64,000 bases of DNA, from the NCBI GenBank assembly GCA_023958085.1, contig JAMLGI010000010.1:47242-111241 (forward strand), given 5' to 3'. Position numbers and translations under genes: made by a program. Below are positions 1 to 9,419 of this stretch, one piece after another. Source of the DNA: Solirubrobacterales bacterium. Its GTDB lineage: Bacteria; Actinomycetota; Thermoleophilia; Solirubrobacterales; 70-9. How positions within the stretch are numbered: position 1 is the stretch's first letter; each line of letters starts with the position of its first letter. The notes beneath the pieces were generated by a model, which was given only the letters and a program-made list of their open reading frames with translations, ran no database searches and was not told the origin of the DNA.

Positions 1-1
1 C

Positions 2-241
2 GGCAAGATCATCACCTGGCAGGAAGGGATCAAGGCCCCCTCCAGGGTGTTCGCCCGGAAAACGGGTTGTCGCACCGCCCGCCGGGTCGCGTGGCGCGGA
101 GCTTACGGGTACCCAAACGGGCGCTGGCGGGTGGTTTACGGATCCGGCGAGGGTGGGGTCTGGGTCAAGGGCGGATCCCGCTACCAGGGGGAGCGACTCC
201 TCTGGAGGAAGTACGTGCGCATATCCAGCCTCAGGCGATGA
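2..241 (+). CDS. C-terminal part of a secreted/cell-surface protein (5' end outside window)
   Basis: The frame is open from base 2 to the TGA at 239-241 with no start that looks authentic, so this is taken as the last ~79 residues of a gene beginning left of the window. The visible part is basic and rich in Arg, Gly, Trp and Tyr, with a single Cys in a CRTARRV stretch. Similar CxxARRV tails are common on small exported proteins of Solirubrobacterales-like genomes. No catalytic motif is visible. An internal GTG at 47 could start a 64-residue protein, but nothing upstream of it looks like a ribosome-binding site. Function unknown. Confidence 0.5.
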   Translation, partial: GKIITWQEGIKAPSRVFARKTGCRTARRVAWRGAYGYPNGRWRVVYGSGEGGVWVKGGSRYQGERLLWRKYVRISSLRR

Positions 242-283
242 TCGGTTGAATACTTTGTCCGCCGAGGGAAACACCGGAACGCT

Positions 284-1642
284 TTGCCGTCTGCTCCCGG
301 TCGCCGCCGGGTGAGGTCGCCCCTCCGACAGGTCAGGATCCGGACCAGGCGCGATCCCGGATGGATGCTCTCCGCCGGTGTCGTGGTCGGGATCCTCGCT
401 GCGCTTGCGGTGTCAACGAATGCCCGGGCGGGCTCGGGAGTCAGGATCACCGCCGGTCCCGCCGCGGAATCCGTGATCCGAACCTCGGCCCCCGTCTTCC
501 GGTTTTCCTCGCCCGAGGGTGGGGCGCGGTTTCGCTGCCGGCTCGACCAGGGGCAGTCTTTCACCTGCAAGCCGCCACTCCGCCTGAGGGCCCTGACGGA
601 CGGCTGGCACCGTCTGCGGGTTTCCGCGGTCGACCAGGACGGGATCGAACTGTCTGTCGTCAAGCGACGGTTCCGGGTTGACACCGTTCCGCCGAAGTCC
701 AGGATCGGAACGGCGCCGCGCCGCCTGATCCGGACCATCGAGCGCACCGTCCGCGCGGTGGTCGGGTTCAGGGGACGGCACGGAGCGAAGCGATTCGAGT
801 GTCGACTCGATCGGGCAGGGTGGAGTCCCTGCCGGCCGCCGTTCAGGAGGCGAGTCGGGCCGGGGCGGCACCGCTTCGCGGTCCGGGCGATCGACGCGGC
901 GGGAAACGTGGAGCGTCATCCCGTGATCCGGCGGTGGCGGGTCCGGCGGTGGGAGCCCGGACTGCGGTCGGCCCGCCGCTACGCCCGGCGGAGGGCCGGG
1001 CCGGTCTCCTTCGCGGTCGATGTGGGCTGGCGCCGTCAGGGTTTCCGGATGGCGCTCAGGGCGCGGTCCGCTTCGACCATCAAGACCGTGTTGATGGTCG
1101 CCTACCTGAACCGTCGAAAGGTCCGGCACCGGCGGCTGACCCGCAGTGAAAGGGGCAGGCTCGGGGTGATGATCAGGCACTCGGACAACGGTGCGGCAAC
1201 GGCAGTCCGTGATCGGGTCGGAGCCCGCGGGATCAAGCGTCTGGCCCGGCGGGCCGGGATGAAGGACTTCCGTTACAGCCCGATCTGGGGAATCTGCAGG
1301 GTGAGTGCCCGTGACTACGCCCGGTTGATGCGGCGTCTCCCGGACCTGCTACCCCGCCGCCACCGGAGGTTCGCACTACGGCAGTTGGCCGGGATCACCC
1401 GGAGCCAGCGCTGGGGGGTCGGCCGGATCCGCATCCGCGGCTGGGGACGCTACTTCAAGGGTGGCTGGGGAATCAGCGATGGAGGTCACGGTGGTGTCGT
1501 GAGTCACCAGATGCTCCTGCTGAAGCGGGGCCGCTGGCGGATCGGGGTCGCGATCCTCACCCAGGGCAACCCTTCGGTCGGGTACGGAAACGGCACCCTC
1601 CGCGGAGTCGCCCGGCGGCTTCTCCGAGGCCTCCCACACTGA
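284..1642 (+). CDS. Membrane-anchored penicillin-binding-like serine hydrolase with two Cys-pair Ig-like repeats
   Basis: Residues 28-47 form a signal-anchor. Two repeats of about 85 residues (about 51-135 and 140-220) follow, each with a Cys pair in the pattern FxCRLD...(F/P)xCxPPxR and ending in VxAxDxxGN, the Ig-like module common on exported actinobacterial proteins. The C-terminal domain (about 235-452) has the order of a class A beta-lactamase/PBP fold: SxxK as STIK at 264-267, SDN at 300-302, and a KGG triad around 392 in place of KTG. I see no ExxLN deacylation motif, so a carboxypeptidase-like, regulatory or substrate-binding role is more likely than beta-lactamase activity. The start is TTG 284; GTG 311 or ATG 365 would still leave the anchor. 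Fold assignment fairly sure, activity unknown. Confidence 0.65.
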   Translation: MPSAPGRRRVRSPLRQVRIRTRRDPGWMLSAGVVVGILAALAVSTNARAGSGVRITAGPAAESVIRTSAPVFRFSSPEGGARFRCRLDQGQSFTCKPPLRLRALTDGWHRLRVSAVDQDGIELSVVKRRFRVDTVPPKSRIGTAPRRLIRTIERTVRAVVGFRGRHGAKRFECRLDRAGWSPCRPPFRRRVGPGRHRFAVRAIDAAGNVERHPVIRRWRVRRWEPGLRSARRYARRRAGPVSFAVDVGWRRQGFRMALRARSASTIKTVLMVAYLNRRKVRHRRLTRSERGRLGVMIRHSDNGAATAVRDRVGARGIKRLARRAGMKDFRYSPIWGICRVSARDYARLMRRLPDLLPRRHRRFALRQLAGITRSQRWGVGRIRIRGWGRYFKGGWGISDGGHGGVVSHQMLLLKRGRWRIGVAILTQGNPSVGYGNGTLRGVARRLLRGLPH

Positions 1643-1787
1643 ACATCGAGCGCGCGTCCCGCGCGGGAATCGGAAATGCGGGCGTTCACCGGGGCCCGCT
1701 GATCCCGGACGCCTGTGGTTGGTGGCAGAATCTCCGACAGGACATGGGTGAGGGACTCGTCAAAGTCGGCAGGCAGGTTCGGGGCGG

Positions 1788-3305
1788 ATGGTGATCCTCC
1801 GTCGAAAAGCATGGTCGATTCCGGTTGTCGCTGCGGCCCTCTTTTTCGCAGCGACCGGATCCCCACATGCCGCCGGAACACCGGCCGCGGCTTCCGGTCG
1901 CCCCCCGGTGGTGGTGCTTCTCCTTGACGAGTTCCCGACCACGGCGCTGATCGACCGGCACAGCGGGATCGACGAGAATCGGTTCCCGCACTTCGCGCAA
2001 CTCGCCAGGGAGGCGGTCTGGTACCCGAACCACACCACGGTTTCGAGCGTCACCTACAACTCGATCCCCGCCATGTTGACCGGGAACATGCCGCTGGCGG
2101 AGGACACCTTTCCGGTCGTCCAGCGTTATCCGCAGAATCTGTTTCCGCTGCTCAGCGCCGGCGGCTACAGAATCGACGGCCGGGAACCGATCACCGAACT
2201 GTGCCCGGTTGCGCTCTGCCCGTTGAGGAGCGGGCCGAGGCCGGATCCGACCATGTTCGGATCCTCGGTTGAACTCGTGCGGGCACAGTGGGACCTGAAC
2301 GCCGCGAGTTCAAGGGGAAAGATCCGGGGTGAGCTGCGCCGAATCGCGATTCGCCCCCGCACCCTGATCTTCAGGCATCTGCTCCTGCCTCATCACCCGT
2401 ACCAGTTCCTTCCGTCGGGCCAGGTCTACCGGGACGGTCCGATCCCGAAAACGCCCTGGGGGGAGGGACGGATATCCAACCCGATCGGCAATGCCCGGCT
2501 GGGCTACCAGCGGATGATGCTGCAGGCCGGCTACGTCGACCGGATCATCGGGGCTTTCCGACGAAACGCCATTCGCCAGCATCGATGGAAGTCAATGATG
2601 CTGGTGGTGGTGGGTGACCACGGGGTCGAGCACCGGCCCGGCCGGTACTGGAGAAACATCAATCGGGCGAACGTCGGATCGATCGCATTCACCCCGCTTT
2701 TCGTGAAGTATCCGGGCAGCGTCAAGGGCGGGATGTCTCTGCGGCCGACCCAGGGGATCGACGTTCTGCCGACCATCGCCAGAACCGCCCGGATCGGCAT
2801 CCCGGCGGTTCAAGGCAGGCCGGTCTGGACGGTTCCCGCCGATCGGCGACCGGTCACGGCCGACGGCCGGACCTTCCCCCTCGGTCGGGCGCTGGCCAGC
2901 CGCAACGAGGCGGTCGAGTACCGCGACCGGCTGCTCGGAACCGGCGGCTTCTATCGGATGGGCCCGGCCCGTCATCTGATCGGTCAGGAAACTGCCCGCA
3001 CCCCGGCGACAACGGTCAACGCCCGGCTTGACGACCCCGAGGCCTTCACCGCGGTCAGGCTCGGGGCGCGCCGGGTTCCGGCGATGGTGACCGGCCGGGT
3101 CACCGGGATCCGGGAGGGTCAGATACTCCTCGTCTCGGTCAACGGAGTCATCCGGGGAACCGCCGAGGTCTTCCGCGACCGCAGGAAACTTCGCTTCGGG
3201 GCGATGATCGACCCCGACCATCTGCTCCGGCGCAACTGGGTGTCCATCTACCGGCTGCCGGATCCGACCCCGACCCCGACCCCACCGCGGAGTGATCGGA
3301 AGTAG
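1788..3305 (+). CDS. Exported sulfatase/alkaline-phosphatase-superfamily protein
   Basis: A signal peptide covers residues 1-29. The domain starts with VVVLLLDEFP at about 43-52, the position where sulfatase-fold enzymes place their first metal Asp. TVSSVTYNSIPAMLTG follows, where the nucleophile (Thr or Ser) would sit, and VVVGDHGVEH supplies the second metal Asp/His pair. Cys/Ser-x-Pro-x-Arg, the formylglycine motif of true sulfatases, is not seen, so a phosphodiesterase or phosphoglycerol-transferase activity of the same superfamily is more likely. The tail has a Pro-Thr repeat (PDPTPTPTPP) before the stop. It may share a transcript with the lipoprotein gene downstream, although that gene has its own -10 box. 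Substrate unknown. Confidence 0.65.
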   Translation: MVILRRKAWSIPVVAAALFFAATGSPHAAGTPAAASGRPPVVVLLLDEFPTTALIDRHSGIDENRFPHFAQLAREAVWYPNHTTVSSVTYNSIPAMLTGNMPLAEDTFPVVQRYPQNLFPLLSAGGYRIDGREPITELCPVALCPLRSGPRPDPTMFGSSVELVRAQWDLNAASSRGKIRGELRRIAIRPRTLIFRHLLLPHHPYQFLPSGQVYRDGPIPKTPWGEGRISNPIGNARLGYQRMMLQAGYVDRIIGAFRRNAIRQHRWKSMMLVVVGDHGVEHRPGRYWRNINRANVGSIAFTPLFVKYPGSVKGGMSLRPTQGIDVLPTIARTARIGIPAVQGRPVWTVPADRRPVTADGRTFPLGRALASRNEAVEYRDRLLGTGGFYRMGPARHLIGQETARTPATTVNARLDDPEAFTAVRLGARRVPAMVTGRVTGIREGQILLVSVNGVIRGTAEVFRDRRKLRFGAMIDPDHLLRRNWVSIYRLPDPTPTPTPPRSDRK

Positions 3306-3319
3306 CCGGACGCCTGGAA

Positions 3320-3325
3320 TAGGAT
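3320..3325 (+). promoter_or_regulatory. -10 box (TAGGAT) of the solute-binding lipoprotein gene
   Basis: TAGGAT is followed by exactly six bases and then the GTG start at 3332, with no Shine-Dalgarno. This is the TANNNT-N6-start layout of leaderless actinobacterial genes and recurs at many starts in this window. Confidence 0.5.
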
Positions 3326-3331
3326 CTTCCG

Positions 3332-4162
3332 GTGCGATCCCGGCTGCTGATCCTTCTGTTGCTCGTCACGACGCTCGGCCTGGCGGTCGCGGGCTGTCGG
3401 GTTCAGTTCGGGGAGGGGCCGGCCGGTGAGTTCAGTCCGGCAACCCCCGGCGTGCTTACCGTCGCCACCGAGAAGGTCCCGACGATCGGATTCTGGCTCG
3501 GAACCAGGGCCAGGCCCACCGGCGGGTTCGAGTATGAGCTGGCGGTGGCTCTGGCCGACCGGTTCGGACTTGACCGGATCGAGATCCGCACGGTTCCATT
3601 CGAAAAGTTGACCGCCGGTGACCTCGACGGTGCCGACCTGGCGCTGCGAGAACTGACCCCGACCACCGAGCGGGAGAAGAATCTCGACTTCTCTACCCCC
3701 TACATCGCGGCCCCACCGGCCGCCCTGGTCCGGGCGGGCGAGCGGATCCCGGACCTGAAAACCGCCCGGGAACTCTCCTGGGTCGTGCCCGAGGGAACCA
3801 CTCTGGTCGCAACTCTGGAGGACCTGGTCCGGCCGGAGAGGATGACCACGGCCCCGGACCGGCCCGCGGTGGTTCACCGGGTGATCAACGGCGAGGCCGA
3901 CGCAGCGCTTTTCGATCTCCCGGTGGCGCTGGCGCTGGCCCGGGCATCGAAGGGAGGGCTCGAGGTCGCGGCGCAGTTCGGTGGCAACGAAACCTTCGCC
4001 GCGGCCCTGCCGAAGGGTTCCGGCAACCTGGAGGCGGTCAACTCCGCGATCCGGGCGCTCGCCGCCGACGGAACCATCTCCGAACTTTCCGAGAGGTGGC
4101 TTGGCGTCAGCCTGTGGGGTGACTCCTTCCAGGTTCCCTCCGTACCGTTGATCCGATCATGA
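3332..4162 (+). CDS. Family 3 extracellular solute-binding lipoprotein
   Basis: The N-terminus is a lipoprotein signal with the lipobox LAVAGC, Cys22 being the predicted lipid-anchored residue. The mature part is a SBP_bac_3 (PF00497-type) binding protein: LTVATEKVPTIGF, GGFEYELAVALADRFGL and the DLALRELTPTTEREKNLDFSTPY stretch are typical of amino-acid-binding components of polar amino-acid ABC importers. No permease or ATPase gene lies nearby, so it works with components encoded elsewhere or acts as a sensor. Its stop is 13 bases before the next start and a GAGGAG ribosome site follows directly, so the antiporter gene is likely co-transcribed. Ligand not predictable. Confidence 0.75.
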   Translation: MRSRLLILLLLVTTLGLAVAGCRVQFGEGPAGEFSPATPGVLTVATEKVPTIGFWLGTRARPTGGFEYELAVALADRFGLDRIEIRTVPFEKLTAGDLDGADLALRELTPTTEREKNLDFSTPYIAAPPAALVRAGERIPDLKTARELSWVVPEGTTLVATLEDLVRPERMTTAPDRPAVVHRVINGEADAALFDLPVALALARASKGGLEVAAQFGGNETFAAALPKGSGNLEAVNSAIRALAADGTISELSERWLGVSLWGDSFQVPSVPLIRS

Positions 4163-4175
4163 GGAGCAAGACCTG

Positions 4176-6062
4176 ATGCTGAATCTCGAAGCGCCGGACG
4201 GTTCCACCTGGGAGTTCCTGGTCCTGTTCCTGGTGGTGCTGGTCGGCCCGATCGTGGTCGAACGGTTCCGGATGCCCGGAATCATCGGGCTGCTTATCGG
4301 CGGCTTCATCATCGGGCCGCAGGGTCTCGGTGCGATCTCCTCCGGCAACACCACGGTGCCCGATCTCGGCCAGCTCGGGTTGCTCTACCTGATGTTCGTG
4401 GCCGGGGTGGAACTGGATCTCTCGATGATCCGGATGCACCGCCGGGGAGTGATCATCTTCGCCGGACTCACCTTTGCGGTTCCGATGGTCTTCGGGTCCG
4501 CGGCCGGGTTCGCGCTCGGCTGGTCGACCCCGGCGGCACTCCTGCTCGGTTCACTGCTGGCCTCACACACCCTGCTCACCTACCCGATCATCCGACGGGC
4601 CGGGCTCTCGGCCAATCCGGCTGCAGCCACCGCAGTCGGAGCCACGGTGATTACCGACACACTCGCCCTGTTGGTGCTGGCCGCCGTTTCCGGCACCCAG
4701 ACCGGCAGCGGGACGACCCTCGAGATCATGATCCAGCTCGCGATCGGGCTGGTCGTCCTGACCCTGTCGACACTCTGGCTGATGCCGAAGCTGGCCCGGG
4801 TCACCCTGACCCGCTTCGGGACCGAGAAACCGGTTCGCTACCTGATCGCGATCTGTGCCTTCCTGCTTGCGGCAACGATCTCCGAGGTGTTCGGGATCGA
4901 GGGAATCGTCGGTGCCTTCTTCGCCGGACTCGCCCTCAACCGCCTGGTGCCGAACGGCGGCCCGTTGATGGATCGGGTCGAGTTCTTCGGGTCCGCGGTC
5001 TTCATCCCGGTGTTCATGGTCTCGGTCGGACTGATCCTCAACCCCGGGGTGATGGCCGAGCCATCGACCCTCGGCCTGGCCGGGCTGATGATCGTCGCCT
5101 GCCTCGGCGGAAAGGCGATCGCCGCCTACCTGACGGTGCCACTGCTCGGCTTCAGTCGGAGCGAAGGCAGCATGATCTTCTCGATGACCAGCCCTCAGGC
5201 GGCGGCCACCCTGGCGGCGGTCATGGTCGGCCTTCAGATCGGGCTGTTCGGTGAGTCGGTGGTCAACGCCTCGCTTGTGGTGATCCTGGTCAGCGTGATT
5301 CTCAGCACCCTGGTCGCCGAGCGTTCGGTGAAGGGGGTGGAGCCGCTGGCGGTTGAACACCGGCCGCTCGGTTCCCACATCCTGGTTGCGGTCGAGAACC
5401 CGGAGCAGGCAGCCTCGGCGATGCGGGTGGCCGCCTGGATCGCCGGTCCGGAAGGCGGCACCGCAACCGTGCTGACGGTCGGCGATCCCCGCAAGCCCGG
5501 GCTCCCCGGGGAACTGCGTGATCGGCTGGAACGGGACTCGGTCGCCGCCGGACTGGACGCCCACCTGGCGGTGGTCCACGACACCTCGTTCGCCCGGGGG
5601 GTGCTGAACGCGGCCGCCTCCAGCAGCGCATCCCTGATCCTGGCAATGATCAAGGATCAGCCGGCACGGGCCGCCCGGGGCTGGGCCGAAGCGGTTGCGG
5701 GAGCCAGCCCGATGCCGACCGCGCTGCTCCGTGGTGAGACCGACAGTCTGACCTCGGTGCTGGTCCAGCCCGGGGAAGACTGTCCGGCCGCCTCCGAACT
5801 GGCGGCGACGATCGGTTCCCGGATCGGGGAGCAACTCGGGGAGACAGGTGTTTCGGAACGGTCCGACCGGATGCCCGGCTCCGGTCCGGCGACCGGTCAG
5901 ATTCTGATCCGGCCGGTCCAGAGCTGGGATTTTCTCGCCGGGCTCCCCGACGTGCCCGAGGGCGCCGCGATGATCGTGATCCCGGACTTCGTGAGCACCG
6001 CCGAGGAGGCTGAGAAGCAGGCCGAACTTGCAGTCGCCGAGACCCCGTTGACCGGCAACTGA
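4176..6062 (+). CDS. CPA2-family cation:proton antiporter with C-terminal USP-like domain
   Basis: Residues about 1-390 form a Na+/H+ exchanger domain of 11-13 membrane segments. It starts LFLVVLVGPIVVERFRMPGIIGLLIGGFIIGP and contains GATVITDTLALLVLA, where the transport Asp lies, and GIEGIVGAFFAGLALNR, all typical of KefB/NapA-like CPA2 antiporters. Residues about 405-560 look like a cytoplasmic universal-stress-protein fold (HILVAVENPEQAASAMRVAAWIA). No TrkA-N/RCK domain is present. The likely role is monovalent cation/H+ exchange for pH or ion homeostasis, perhaps gated by nucleotide binding to the C-terminal domain. The ATG at 4176 is supported by GAGGAG at 4161-4166. Confidence 0.8.
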   Translation: MLNLEAPDGSTWEFLVLFLVVLVGPIVVERFRMPGIIGLLIGGFIIGPQGLGAISSGNTTVPDLGQLGLLYLMFVAGVELDLSMIRMHRRGVIIFAGLTFAVPMVFGSAAGFALGWSTPAALLLGSLLASHTLLTYPIIRRAGLSANPAAATAVGATVITDTLALLVLAAVSGTQTGSGTTLEIMIQLAIGLVVLTLSTLWLMPKLARVTLTRFGTEKPVRYLIAICAFLLAATISEVFGIEGIVGAFFAGLALNRLVPNGGPLMDRVEFFGSAVFIPVFMVSVGLILNPGVMAEPSTLGLAGLMIVACLGGKAIAAYLTVPLLGFSRSEGSMIFSMTSPQAAATLAAVMVGLQIGLFGESVVNASLVVILVSVILSTLVAERSVKGVEPLAVEHRPLGSHILVAVENPEQAASAMRVAAWIAGPEGGTATVLTVGDPRKPGLPGELRDRLERDSVAAGLDAHLAVVHDTSFARGVLNAAASSSASLILAMIKDQPARAARGWAEAVAGASPMPTALLRGETDSLTSVLVQPGEDCPAASELAATIGSRIGEQLGETGVSERSDRMPGSGPATGQILIRPVQSWDFLAGLPDVPEGAAMIVIPDFVSTAEEAEKQAELAVAETPLTGN

Positions 6063-6082
6063 GCGGTAGCCTCCCCGGGACC

Positions 6083-6826
6083 ATGAGGGGAAAGACCTCC
6101 AGAATCGGGCAGCAGCTTGTCGTGACCCTCCTCGGGATGGCCATGCTTACTCTCGTGTCCGTCTCCGGTTCTGTCGGAGCGGAGGGAACGGAACAGGCGG
6201 CCGCCGTCCGCCTGGGGGCAGCGATCCCGGCCCAGCGGACCCTGCCCCGTCCGAAAATCAGGCAGTGGTGGATCCCGTTCGGGCCAAAACGGAAGCACCA
6301 GATGGCCGCCTACTCGAAGCGACACTACGGGAAGCGTGAGTGGCGGCTGCGTCGACCGAAGGTGATCGTTGAACACATGGCGGTAACTCCCGACGTCGGC
6401 TCGATCTGGAACACCTTCGCCCCCAACCGGCCCGACCCCGAGCTGGGTGAGCATCCCAACACCTGCGCCCATTTCGCGGTATCCCGATCGGGGCGGATAT
6501 TCCAGTTGGTCGGGCTGAACAAGCGCTGCCGGCACACGGTCGGGCTGAACCAGACCGCGATCGGAATCGAGCACGTCGGCTACCGGGACCGTGACCTGCT
6601 CGGAAATCGCCGCCAGATGCGAGCCTCACTGAGGCTGACCAGGTGGCTTCGCTGCCGCTATCGGATCGGGATCAGGGACGTGATCGGCCACAACGAAAGC
6701 CTTCGATCCCCCTATCACCGGGAACGGATCCGGCGGCTGAGACATCAGACCCACGGGGACATGCGTCGCTCCTCGATGCGCCGCTACCGGCTGCGGCTCC
6801 ACCGTGCCGGCCGCTGTCCCGCCTGA
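6083..6826 (+). CDS. Exported N-acetylmuramoyl-L-alanine amidase, Amidase_2/PGRP fold
   Basis: A signal peptide (about residues 12-33) precedes a basic spacer and an Amidase_2 domain. VEHMAVT carries the first zinc His, SRSGRIFQLV and RCRHTVGLN the central strand and second His, AIGIEHVGY the conserved core strand, and DVIGHNE the usual catalytic region. The family cleaves the bond between MurNAc and the stem-peptide L-Ala. The extreme Arg content suits binding to anionic cell wall. A TAGCCT box lies 10 bases upstream of the ATG and overlaps the end of the antiporter gene, so it may be transcribed separately. Confidence 0.75.
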   Translation: MRGKTSRIGQQLVVTLLGMAMLTLVSVSGSVGAEGTEQAAAVRLGAAIPAQRTLPRPKIRQWWIPFGPKRKHQMAAYSKRHYGKREWRLRRPKVIVEHMAVTPDVGSIWNTFAPNRPDPELGEHPNTCAHFAVSRSGRIFQLVGLNKRCRHTVGLNQTAIGIEHVGYRDRDLLGNRRQMRASLRLTRWLRCRYRIGIRDVIGHNESLRSPYHRERIRRLRHQTHGDMRRSSMRRYRLRLHRAGRCPA

Positions 6827-6916
6827 CCCGGCGGTCATCGATCGATGTGGCCGGTTCCGGATCAAGCCTTGAGACAGAGCTCCGGTCCCCGGACCTGACT
6901 GCTCCGACGATCCCCG

Positions 6917-8218
<1,302 letters not shown>

Positions 8219-8271
8219 CGGCAGCCGGTGCCCGAGGGAGCCCGGCCTGGCCGGAACTTCCCGGGCTCAAA

Positions 8272-8277
8272 TAGGGT
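8272..8277 (+). promoter_or_regulatory. -10 box (TAGGGT) of proB, leaderless layout
   Basis: TAGGGT lies seven bases before the ATG at 8285, with no ribosome-binding site between. It also argues for the start at 8285 over an in-frame upstream GTG at 8228. Confidence 0.5.
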
Positions 8278-8284
8278 CTTGCCC

Positions 8285-9373
8285 ATGACCCTGGTGGTGA
8301 AACTCGGATCCTCGATCGTGGCGGCCGACGACGGCGGCCTTCGAAGCGAAGTGCTCGACTCGGTCTGTGGCCAGGCGGCATCGCTGAGGCGGGCCGGGGA
8401 GGACCTGGTCATGGTCACCTCCGGTTCGATCGCCCGGGGCATCCGGCTGCTCGGGCTGGAGGCCCGTCCGCGGGCGATCGACGAACTCCAGGCGGCTTCC
8501 GCGGTCGGCCAGGGATCGCTCTTCCGTGAGTACGAGAGCCGGCTGGAGCAGGGTGGGGTGGCCGCGGCCCAGGTCCTCCTCACCGCCACCGATGTGGCCT
8601 CACGGACCAGCTACCTGAACGCCCGCGGCACCCTTCGAAGGCTCCTGAGCTGGGGGGTGGTGCCGGTAATCAACGAGAACGACACCACCGCCACCGACGA
8701 GATCACCTTCGGCGACAACGACTTCCTCGCCGCGCAGGTAGCGATCATGCTGGACGCCCGTTTGCTGGTGCTGCTGACCAACACCGAGGGGGTGTTCACC
8801 GCCGATCCCGGCACCCACCCGGATGCCGAGTTGATCGAACGGGTTGAAGATTTCGATCAACTCGCCGACAAGGAGATCGGCGATCGCACCTCGGTTTTCG
8901 GCAGTGGCGGCATGCGCTCCAAGGTGGCGGCCGCAGAGATGGCCTCAGAATCCGGAATCGAGACCAGGATCTGCAACGGGACGTCGGACGGCACCCTCGC
9001 CGCCGCCGCCGCAGGTCGTCCGGCAGGCACCGCCTTCGGGGTTTCAAGCAGCCGGAACACCGGTTTCAAGCAGTGGCTGAAGTACGCGAAACCGGCTTCG
9101 GGCCGGATCGAGGTGGATGCCGGTGCCGCCCGGGTCCTGCGGCAGTCCGGTTCCAGCCTGCTGCCGGTCGGTGTCACCGCGGTCAGGGGCCCCTTTGACG
9201 CCGGTGACGCGATCGAGATCGTTGCCGATGGTCAGATCGTGGGCAAGGGAATAACCAACTACAGCGCCGAGGAGATCGATCAGATCAAGGGACTGAGAAC
9301 TGCCGCGGTCCAGGAAAGAATGCCGCGGGCGGCCGAAGAGATCGTCCACCGGGACTACTTCGTCCTCGCCTGA
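8285..9373 (+). CDS. proB: Glutamate 5-kinase (ProB) with PUA domain
   Basis: The first step of proline synthesis: ATP-dependent phosphorylation of glutamate to gamma-glutamyl phosphate in the cytoplasm. The 362-residue protein starts MTLVVKLGSSIV, the usual opening of the amino-acid-kinase fold, and has MVTSGSIARG, NENDTTATDEITFGDND (substrate loop) and FGSGGMRSKVAAA. A C-terminal PUA domain (about 270-345) starts SGRIEVDAGAARVL. Feedback inhibition by proline is usual for the full-length kinase-PUA form. The start at 8285 is chosen because homology begins there and a -10 box lies seven bases upstream. proA follows after 46 bases. Confidence 0.95.
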   Translation: MTLVVKLGSSIVAADDGGLRSEVLDSVCGQAASLRRAGEDLVMVTSGSIARGIRLLGLEARPRAIDELQAASAVGQGSLFREYESRLEQGGVAAAQVLLTATDVASRTSYLNARGTLRRLLSWGVVPVINENDTTATDEITFGDNDFLAAQVAIMLDARLLVLLTNTEGVFTADPGTHPDAELIERVEDFDQLADKEIGDRTSVFGSGGMRSKVAAAEMASESGIETRICNGTSDGTLAAAAAGRPAGTAFGVSSSRNTGFKQWLKYAKPASGRIEVDAGAARVLRQSGSSLLPVGVTAVRGPFDAGDAIEIVADGQIVGKGITNYSAEEIDQIKGLRTAAVQERMPRAAEEIVHRDYFVLA

Positions 9374-9407
9374 AAAGACACCCACCCGGACGGGATTTGT
9401 GAGCCGG

Positions 9408-9413
9408 TAGGCT
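9408..9413 (+). promoter_or_regulatory. -10 box (TAGGCT) of proA, leaderless layout
   Basis: TAGGCT is followed by six bases and the ATG at 9420. The same hexamer is the -10 of the leu leader at 45947. Confidence 0.5.
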
Positions 9414-9419
9414 TGAGCC

